Source: Diploptera punctata (Eukaryota; Arthropoda; Insecta; Blattodea; Blaberidae). Taken from it: a stretch of 64,000 bases of DNA. The position numbers were made by a program, and so were the translations under genes. Where the stretch lies: positions 82,962-146,961 of the forward strand of contig JASPKZ010009713.1 of assembly GCA_030220185.1 (NCBI GenBank), given 5' to 3'. Position 1 is the stretch's first letter. Each line of letters opens with the position of its first letter. The notes below the pieces were generated by a model. That model ran no database searches and was not told the DNA's origin. It saw only the letters and a program-made list of their open reading frames with translations. Positions 63,186-64,000 of the stretch are shown piece by piece.

Positions 63186-64000
63186 GCTGAGATTCAGTAC
63201 GTTGGGGTAAATACGATTGAGTATTGCTTAGAGGCTGAGATTCAGTACGTTGGGGTAAATACGATTGAGTATTGCTTAGAGGCTGAGATTCAGTACGTTG
63301 GGGTAAATACGATTGAGTATTGCTTAGAGGCTGAGATTCAGTACGTTGGGGTAAATACGATTGAGTATTGCTTAGAGGCTGAGATTCAGTACGTTGGGGT
63401 AAATACGATTGAGTATTGCTTAGAGGCTGAGATTCAGTACGTTGGGGTAAATACGATTGAGTATTGCTTAGAGGCTGAGATTCAGTACGTTTGGGGTAAA
63501 TACGATTGAGTATTGCTTAGAGGCTGAGATTCAGTACGTTGGGGTAAATACGATTGAGTATTGCTTAGAGGCTGAGATTCAGTACGTTGGGGTAAATACG
63601 ATTGAGTATTGCTTAGAGGCTGAGATTCAGTACGTTGGGGTAAATACGATTGAGTATTGCTTAGAGGCTGAGATTCAGTACGTTGGGGTAAATACGATTG
63701 AGTATTGCTTAGAGGCTGAGATTCAGTACGTTGGGGTAAATACGATTGAGTATTGCTTAGAGGCTGAGATTCAGTACGTTGGGGTAAATACGATTGAGTA
63801 TTGCTTAGAGGCTGAGATTCAGTACGTTGGGGTAAATACGATTGAGTATTGCTTAGAGGCTGAGATTCAGTACGTTGGGGTAAATACGATTGAGTATTGC
63901 TTAGAGGCTGAGATTCAGTACGTTGGGGTAAATACGATTGAGTATTGCTTAGAGGCTGAGATTCAGTACGTTGGGGTAAATACGATTGAGTATTGCTTAG
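63186..64000 (+). repeat. 48-bp minisatellite, 17 copies, runs off the window
   Basis: Unit GCTGAGATTCAGTACGTTGG then GGTAAATACGATTGAGTATT and GCTTAGAG. Copies start every 48 bp from 63186 to 63474, then from 63523 to 63955; the last is cut by the window end. I see no differences except one extra T at about 63491. In one forward frame each unit reads AEIQYVGVNTIEYCLE without a stop until the extra T. One reverse frame is also open. No other coding evidence. Confidence 0.97.

Noticed and set aside
63108..63509. A 133-residue repeat protein
   Set aside because: The frame is made of the minisatellite, has no splice or promoter support, and ends at a one-base insertion while the DNA repeat continues.
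63186..64000. CRISPR array
   Set aside because: The units are directly joined 48-bp copies with no variable spacers, and the window is eukaryotic; it is a minisatellite.

Overview
This is eukaryotic, AT-rich, intergenic DNA made almost entirely of transposable-element remains. No operon, no bacterial signal and no intact host gene is visible. An insect is likely: one insert decodes as insect-like mitochondrial ND5 only with the invertebrate mitochondrial code, and the mix of LINEs, tRNA-derived SINEs, mariner/pogo pieces, Penelope-like pieces and a Helitron-like element is insect-like. The LINE-B peptides (for example GKPEGKRPVGRPRMRW) resemble ones I associate with cockroach and termite gene models, so a cockroach or relative is my best guess (inference, not proven).

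Layout. 1-3.1 kb: little recognisable. 3.1-8.7 kb: three copies of a roughly 700-bp non-autonomous element (here called M), one split by a CR1-like LINE (LINE-A) and one split by a SINE, with a mariner transposase scrap between two facing copies. 9-10.3 kb: a palindrome around a tRNA-like sequence, then SINEs. 10.7-14.2 kb: LINE fragments on both strands. 14.3-21.1 kb: two copies of an unclassified repeat (R2) carrying nested LINE insertions with clear target-site duplications (TSDs); one LINE holds a short nuclear mitochondrial insert. 21.1-37.1 kb: LINE-H copies, SINEs, a third R2, a long-TIR element and a Helitron-like element. 38-46 kb: SINEs, a foldback element, a broken multi-copy protein gene (DCYFC family), LINE-F. 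45.3-48.9 kb: Penelope-like remains with inverted arms and a GIY-YIG endonuclease scrap. 49-57 kb: SINEs, two sister Tc1/mariner-like elements, LINE-B, M copy 4, and a palindrome carrying a canonical hammerhead-type core. 57.9-62.6 kb: LINE-D, LINE-B, and a pogo-like transposase split by M copy 5. 63.19 kb to the window end: 17 near-identical copies of a 48-bp minisatellite.

Nothing here acts as a pathway. Autonomous coding remnants (LINE reverse transcriptases, Tc1/mariner and pogo transposases, Penelope endonuclease) are all broken, and short elements (SINEs, M, foldbacks) depend on enzymes encoded elsewhere. The value of the window is its readable insertion order and several unusual structures: the hammerhead-like palindromes, the tRNA-like palindrome, the mitochondrial insert, SINEs with exchanged heads and tails, and the 16-codon minisatellite.
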